From assembly GCA_013329925.1 (NCBI GenBank), contig DUJK01000146.1, positions 1-19,065 of the forward strand: a stretch of 19,065 nucleotides of DNA. The letters are read 5' to 3'. Positions within the stretch are counted from its first letter, which is position 1. Each line of letters starts with the position of its first letter. Of the stretch, positions 16,362 to 19,065 are shown one piece after another. The DNA comes from Candidatus Poseidoniaceae archaeon. GTDB taxonomy: Archaea > Thermoplasmatota > Poseidoniia > Poseidoniales > Poseidoniaceae. A program made the position numbers and the translations under genes. The notes under the pieces are model-generated. The model was not told where the DNA came from. It saw only the letters and a program-made list of their open reading frames with translations, and ran no database searches.

Positions 16362-17556
16362 AGAAAAGTCAGAGGACTCAATTGAGTTTGACCTTGATGA
16401 TATTTTGCAAGAAGATGTCTCTGATGAAAACCTTCCAGAAATCGTAGTGGAAGAAATTGATGAGGACACCTCAGATGATTCAATCGAGGATGATAGAGCA
16501 ACTTTCGAAGATCAAGTTAGAGAATATATGGGCGAACTAGGTGATGAAGACACCTATAATGAGGTAAATGCTGAAGCAAATGATGGAGTTGTTGAACATA
16601 AAGTTGAGTTTAGCAATACAGAGGAACCGCAATTACCAACAGTTCCTCAAGATACATTAGATGAAGTAGAAAGCAGAATCATGTCTGCTTCTAGAAACCT
16701 AGATTCTATTGTCGAAAGTGTTGTCCAGTCAGATACCAATTCTTTAGCCGCCACAGAAGTTGACATAATGGAAGCCAAAAAATACCTTTCATTGCACAAA
16801 CTAAAGCGTGCTAAGATTAGTGTCAAGAAAGCCGAACAAGCTCTGGTCACCCTAGAAGAAGACGTGTTGTATCTTCGCCGTAGTATTGCTATGTTACACC
16901 GCTTGCTAAAAGAAAAGAAAATCGATACTATCGAAGCTGAAAATATATTGCTGGGTCTTAGAAAAGCCACCTCAAATGCAGAAGTCGGCGATGTTGGGCA
17001 GGCGGCAACAGAAATCGAATTCCTTGTAGACGACTTGATTGGTGGTAACACTTCAACGCTTAATCCATTCTTTTTCCGCCATTTCTGGCTTGGCGTTGAT
17101 ACTCGCTGGCCTGCAGGTGGGGACACTGGAGTCTTGCTTGTCAGGCTAATCAATGACGGGCCAATTGCTATGCCAGCAATGCGTTTGTCCCCTCCAGTCC
17201 CAGAAGGCTGGGTTTCTGAGCCTCATTCAGTTGATTTACCAATTATCGCGCCAGGCGGCAATCTACCACTTAGATTTGACATCAAGTCAATGGGGCGTTA
17301 CGGGGCAGATGAGATGCCTCTGTCTCGTAAATTAGCAGTTTCAACAGGCTATGAAATGCGCTCAGGTGAAATCATGGTTACCATTAGAGCACAAAATCGC
17401 TCAATGGAACCGCTTGCCGATATCATACTCACACCGTGGTTGCCACCTGGCTATACCACGGCTAAGGTTCCCTTTGTGGAACGTCTATCCCCCGATGAGG
17501 TGGCAATGATTAGAATGCCCCTAACCATCGACATGGGCACAGGAGGTAATTCTTGA
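16354..17556 (+). CDS. Soluble acidic/coiled-coil protein with C-terminal beta-sandwich-like domain, family not recognised
   Basis: The 400-residue protein has three parts. Residues 1 to about 100 are very acidic and probably disordered (DLDDILQEDVSDENLPE and similar). Residues about 105-235 are helical and probably coiled-coil (AKKYLSLHKLKRAKISVKKA, then EEDVLYLRRSIAMLHRLLKE). The rest is beta-rich, and RLINDGPIAMPAMRLSPPVPEGWVS followed by IIAPGGNLPLRFDI recalls the NEW3-like domains of the upstream giant protein. There is no signal peptide or membrane helix, so it should act in the cytosol, possibly against the cytoplasmic tail of the giant protein. The start is fixed by a perfect ribosome binding site. 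Its stop overlaps a possible 14-codon leader peptide that precedes the archaellins. The acidic N-terminus and the helical middle make an adaptor role plausible; this is inference. Confidence 0.82.
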   Translation: MSEEKSEDSIEFDLDDILQEDVSDENLPEIVVEEIDEDTSDDSIEDDRATFEDQVREYMGELGDEDTYNEVNAEANDGVVEHKVEFSNTEEPQLPTVPQDTLDEVESRIMSASRNLDSIVESVVQSDTNSLAATEVDIMEAKKYLSLHKLKRAKISVKKAEQALVTLEEDVLYLRRSIAMLHRLLKEKKIDTIEAENILLGLRKATSNAEVGDVGQAATEIEFLVDDLIGGNTSTLNPFFFRHFWLGVDTRWPAGGDTGVLLVRLINDGPIAMPAMRLSPPVPEGWVSEPHSVDLPIIAPGGNLPLRFDIKSMGRYGADEMPLSRKLAVSTGYEMRSGEIMVTIRAQNRSMEPLADIILTPWLPPGYTTAKVPFVERLSPDEVAMIRMPLTIDMGTGGNS

Positions 17557-17597
17557 GCCCCATCCAATTCCACCCGCTAATGCGGGAGGACGAGTAA
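17553..17597 (+). CDS. Candidate 14-residue leader peptide upstream of the archaellins
   Basis: AGGAGGT at 17541-17547 lies five bases before a TTG at 17553 that overlaps the previous stop as TTGA, the same arrangement used by nadE in this window. The frame encodes MSPIQFHPLMREDE and stops with TAA at 17595, 22 bases before the archaellin ATG. A five-base-pair hairpin lies inside it. Translation of this peptide could carry ribosomes to the archaellin start or control the hairpin. The ribosome binding site may equally be chance, since it falls in Gly-Gly codons of the upstream gene. Confidence 0.35.
   Translation: MSPIQFHPLMREDE
17573..17586 (+). other. Short perfect hairpin before archaellin 1
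   Basis: CCCGC, loop TAAT, GCGGG form a five-base-pair GC-rich stem 33 bases before the archaellin start. It is followed by purines and an A-rich tract, not by T residues, so it does not look like a terminator for the plus strand. A processing or translational control element is possible. Confidence 0.5.
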
Positions 17598-17619
17598 AAA
17601 ATAAAAAAAAGGTGAAAAT
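17594..17619 (+). promoter_or_regulatory. A-rich leader and ribosome binding site of archaellin 1
   Basis: The stretch is nearly all A with GGTGA at 17611-17615, four bases before the ATG at 17620, and the A-richness continues through the first codons (MKNNKEMKNEN). Such unstructured A-rich starts favour strong initiation, as expected for a filament subunit needed in large amounts. The site supports the ATG at 17620 over the in-frame ATG at 17638. Confidence 0.6.
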
Positions 17620-18177
17620 ATGAAAAATAATAAAGAAATGAAAAACGAAAACAGCGATAATATCGCTGCAATGGGTATTGGTGCAATGATTGTCTTCATT
17701 GCGCTGATTCTAGTTGCTGCGGTAGCATCTGCGGTCATTATACAGACCGCTGAAAAGTTGCAACAGAACGCCCAGACAGCAGGTGAACAAACACAAGACC
17801 AAATGGCATCCAAAGTAATGCCATTGAACATTGTAATCAATGCTGCTGGTACTTTGCAGATGACGTGGGAATTGGCCCCTGGTTCCGAGACAATACCTTG
17901 GGCAAACATTGAATGGTCAATAACCTGTCAAGCTGGTGGCGTTGGTGCCGATGCAGGAACATTTGCTTCTGCTGGTACTAATACTGCAGCAGTTTCTGCA
18001 AACGGTGGTACCACAGGTCTTCCTGGGCAAGTGTATCAAACCACACTAATAGCAGCAAATTGTGCACCAGCTACAAACCAAAATCACTTCTTGACTTTGG
18101 CAGCTGGTAACTCCGGGTTCACTTACGAAGTGCTTACCTATGGTTCATCCGTAGCTCAAGGGACGGTGGTAGTGTGA
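17620..18177 (+). CDS. arlB: Archaellin (archaeal flagellin) 1
   Basis: This is a filament subunit of the archaellum, exported through the type IV pilus-like pathway after cleavage of a class III signal peptide. The conserved hydrophobic N-terminal helix GIGAMIVFIALILVAAVASA and the following polar AEKLQQNAQ are diagnostic. By alignment with known archaellins, cleavage would fall after Ala16 (NIA|AMGIG), giving a leader of 16 residues that lacks the usual basic pair before the site. The 185-residue length is short for the family. The outer domain is Gly/Ala/Thr-rich with two cysteines (Cys103, Cys148) that match a pair in archaellin 2. There are no N-X-S/T sequons in the mature protein. The GTGA overlap with archaellin 2 indicates coupled translation. 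Confidence 0.93.
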   Translation: MKNNKEMKNENSDNIAAMGIGAMIVFIALILVAAVASAVIIQTAEKLQQNAQTAGEQTQDQMASKVMPLNIVINAAGTLQMTWELAPGSETIPWANIEWSITCQAGGVGADAGTFASAGTNTAAVSANGGTTGLPGQVYQTTLIAANCAPATNQNHFLTLAAGNSGFTYEVLTYGSSVAQGTVVV

Positions 18178-18749
18178 GAACAGAAAATACTTCCCAAGAA
18201 GAAGACACATGGGGCGCTATCGGTATTGGAGCAATGATTGTATTTATCTCTCTGATACTGGTTGCTGCAGTTGCTTCTGCAGTTATCATCCAAACCGCTG
18301 AAAAACTTCAACAAAATGCTCAAAATACAGGTGATCAAACCTCGGACGAATTGTCTGGTAAACTATCTGTAATGCAAGGTTATGTTGATGCTAACAACGA
18401 TTATGTTCTATATGTTAGACTAGCGGCTGGTAGCAGTTCAATACCTGCAGCTACTGTTTCATGGCAATTATACTGTGGAAATGCTGCTGGATATGAAGAC
18501 AGTACTGGTGCTGGAGGATTTGGGCAAGCGAATGTCCAACGTCAATCTGTTTCTGCATTCGGTGCGGGTGTAAGTCCAATGATTGTCTCTAACTCATACA
18601 AGATATTGATCGATGCACAAGGTGTTTGCAACGCAAACCTTATCGCAGGACAAGATGCTCAGTTGTACATACACGTTGAGAGCGGTGGAACTACCTTCGA
18701 AACATTGTCTGTGCCTGCTGGCGCAACAACCGGAAGCCCAGTTATCTGA
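18174..18749 (+). CDS. arlB: Archaellin (archaeal flagellin) 2
   Basis: This is a paralogue of archaellin 1, starting with GTG in a four-base stop/start overlap. Its N-terminal helix GIGAMIVFISLILVAAVASA through TAEKLQQNAQ differs from archaellin 1 at a single residue (Ser for Ala), while the outer domain has diverged strongly, which is the usual pattern of filament subunit duplicates. Cleavage is expected after Gly14 (DTWG|AIGIG); the leader is acidic (TSQEED) and lacks the usual basic residues. The protein is 191 residues. Cysteines at 101 and 152 correspond to the pair in archaellin 1. The only N-X-S/T sequon (NTS) is in the leader and would be removed. The gene is followed by a long hairpin before the next gene. 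Confidence 0.93.
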   Translation: MRTENTSQEEDTWGAIGIGAMIVFISLILVAAVASAVIIQTAEKLQQNAQNTGDQTSDELSGKLSVMQGYVDANNDYVLYVRLAAGSSSIPAATVSWQLYCGNAAGYEDSTGAGGFGQANVQRQSVSAFGAGVSPMIVSNSYKILIDAQGVCNANLIAGQDAQLYIHVESGGTTFETLSVPAGATTGSPVI

Positions 18750-18754
18750 TTTTG

Positions 18755-18788
18755 CTTGCTGTTAAAGAATTATATTCTTGACAGCAAG
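18755..18788 (+). other. Long hairpin between archaellin 2 and the next gene, abutting its ribosome binding site
   Basis: CTTGCTGT (18755-18762) pairs with ACAGCAAG (18781-18788), and AAGAAT (18765-18770) pairs with ATTCTT (18774-18779), closing a three-base loop. A bulged A and a possible T-G pair separate the two helices. The stem totals 14 to 15 base pairs. Its 3' arm ends inside the Shine-Dalgarno sequence AAGGAGGT. No T tract follows, so this is better read as a mRNA end-stabilising, processing or translation-damping element than as a classical terminator. Confidence 0.75.
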
Positions 18789-18793
18789 GAGGT
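18786..18793 (+). promoter_or_regulatory. Shine-Dalgarno AAGGAGGT for the partial right-end gene
   Basis: AAGGAGGT lies seven bases (counted from GGAGG) before the ATG at 18800. Its first three bases belong to the 3' arm of the upstream hairpin, so folding of the hairpin could limit ribosome access. Confidence 0.8.
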
Positions 18794-18799
18794 ATACTA

Positions 18800-19065
18800 A
18801 TGGCATGGCCATTTAGTAATAACACAGGCAACATCAGAGATACGGACGCTGAACTGAGTGAAGAAAGACTGAAGATTTTGTCCAATGTGGCAATTGAACA
18901 AGTCCCACTTCCCGAAGAGGGAGAACTTAGTGAAGAGGATGCGTGGACGATTTCCCCAGGTCCAACGAGGGCTAAACTGAACAGTGTTGGTAGCGTGCCA
19001 ACGGTTACACAAACCATGGCTCCTGCACAACCTGCACAAGTTAATGCTCAAGTTGACACATCTGG
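18800..19065 (+). CDS. Partial gene at the right edge, unknown product, probably archaellum-associated
   Basis: An ATG with a strong ribosome binding site opens a frame of 88 codons that runs to the window edge without a stop. The product begins MAWPFSNNTGNIRDTDAELS and is hydrophilic, acidic and Pro/Gln-rich (VTQTMAPAQPAQVNAQ), with no signal peptide or membrane helix so far. In known archaellum operons the accessory genes flaC/D/E, F, G, H, I and J follow the archaellins, and a soluble acidic first product would fit a FlaC/D/E-like switch or scaffold protein. I see no diagnostic motif of that family in the visible part, so this rests on position only. Confidence 0.75.
   Translation, partial: MAWPFSNNTGNIRDTDAELSEERLKILSNVAIEQVPLPEEGELSEEDAWTISPGPTRAKLNSVGSVPTVTQTMAPAQPAQVNAQVDTS

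Noticed and set aside
16647..17153. Open frame of 168 codons on the minus strand
   Set aside because: It is antisense to the coiled-coil gene, has a Ser/Arg-rich random-looking product and no ribosome binding site.
17573..17586. Hairpin read as a transcription terminator before archaellin 1
   Set aside because: The stem is short and followed by A-rich sequence, not a T tract, on the plus strand; the T tract on the other strand precedes the stem.

Overview
The window most likely comes from a planktonic archaeon of the Marine Group II / Candidatus Poseidoniales type. This is inferred from gene content and no species can be named. Two tandem archaellins, a possible archaeal-type phosphomevalonate dehydratase, TATA-like boxes ahead of genes and perfect GGAGGTGA ribosome binding sites point to an archaeon. 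Bacterial-style enzymes (glutamine-dependent NAD synthase, TrhO, PrxQ) and very large repeat-rich surface proteins are what is known of marine euryarchaea. Genes are packed with overlaps of 4 to 17 bases. I saw no mobile element, CRISPR array, tRNA or rRNA, and no gap above about 215 bases.

Left part (1-4001, + strand): the C-terminal part of a membrane-anchored surface protein with an aromatic-rich cytoplasmic tail, then nadE (overlap TTGA) and trhO. Next, on the - strand (4003-6213), lies a secreted, N-terminally anchored protein with EF-hand-like loops, collagen-like linkers and a probable beta-propeller. Divergent from it are a fused aconitase-X family enzyme (6319-8091) and a sugar-nucleotide epimerase-like SDR protein (8096-9058). 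Facing these on the - strand is a three-gene cluster read from about 10.85 kb leftwards: PrxQ/Bcp peroxiredoxin, hexapeptide-repeat acyltransferase, and a flavin reductase-like split-barrel protein.

Right part (11063-19065, + strand): a tightly coupled run of genes leads into the archaellum locus. It holds a small helical protein, a giant (about 1,625 residue) exported protein with about nine NEW3/CARDB-like beta-sandwich repeats and a C-terminal bundle of membrane helices, and a 400-residue acidic/coiled-coil protein that ends in a similar beta domain but has no membrane segment. Then come two near-twin archaellins and the start of another gene that runs off the window. Strong Shine-Dalgarno sequences and stop/start overlaps suggest co-expression. 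Two RNA-level features break this run: a 14-codon candidate leader peptide with a short hairpin before archaellin 1, and a long hairpin abutting the ribosome binding site after archaellin 2.

The most interesting hypothesis is that the giant repeat protein and its cytoplasmic coiled-coil partner form an envelope anchor or scaffold for the archaellum in these cells. The mature archaellins also carry a conserved cysteine pair and no N-X-S/T glycosylation sequons, which suggests a filament stabilised differently from the well-studied glycosylated archaella.
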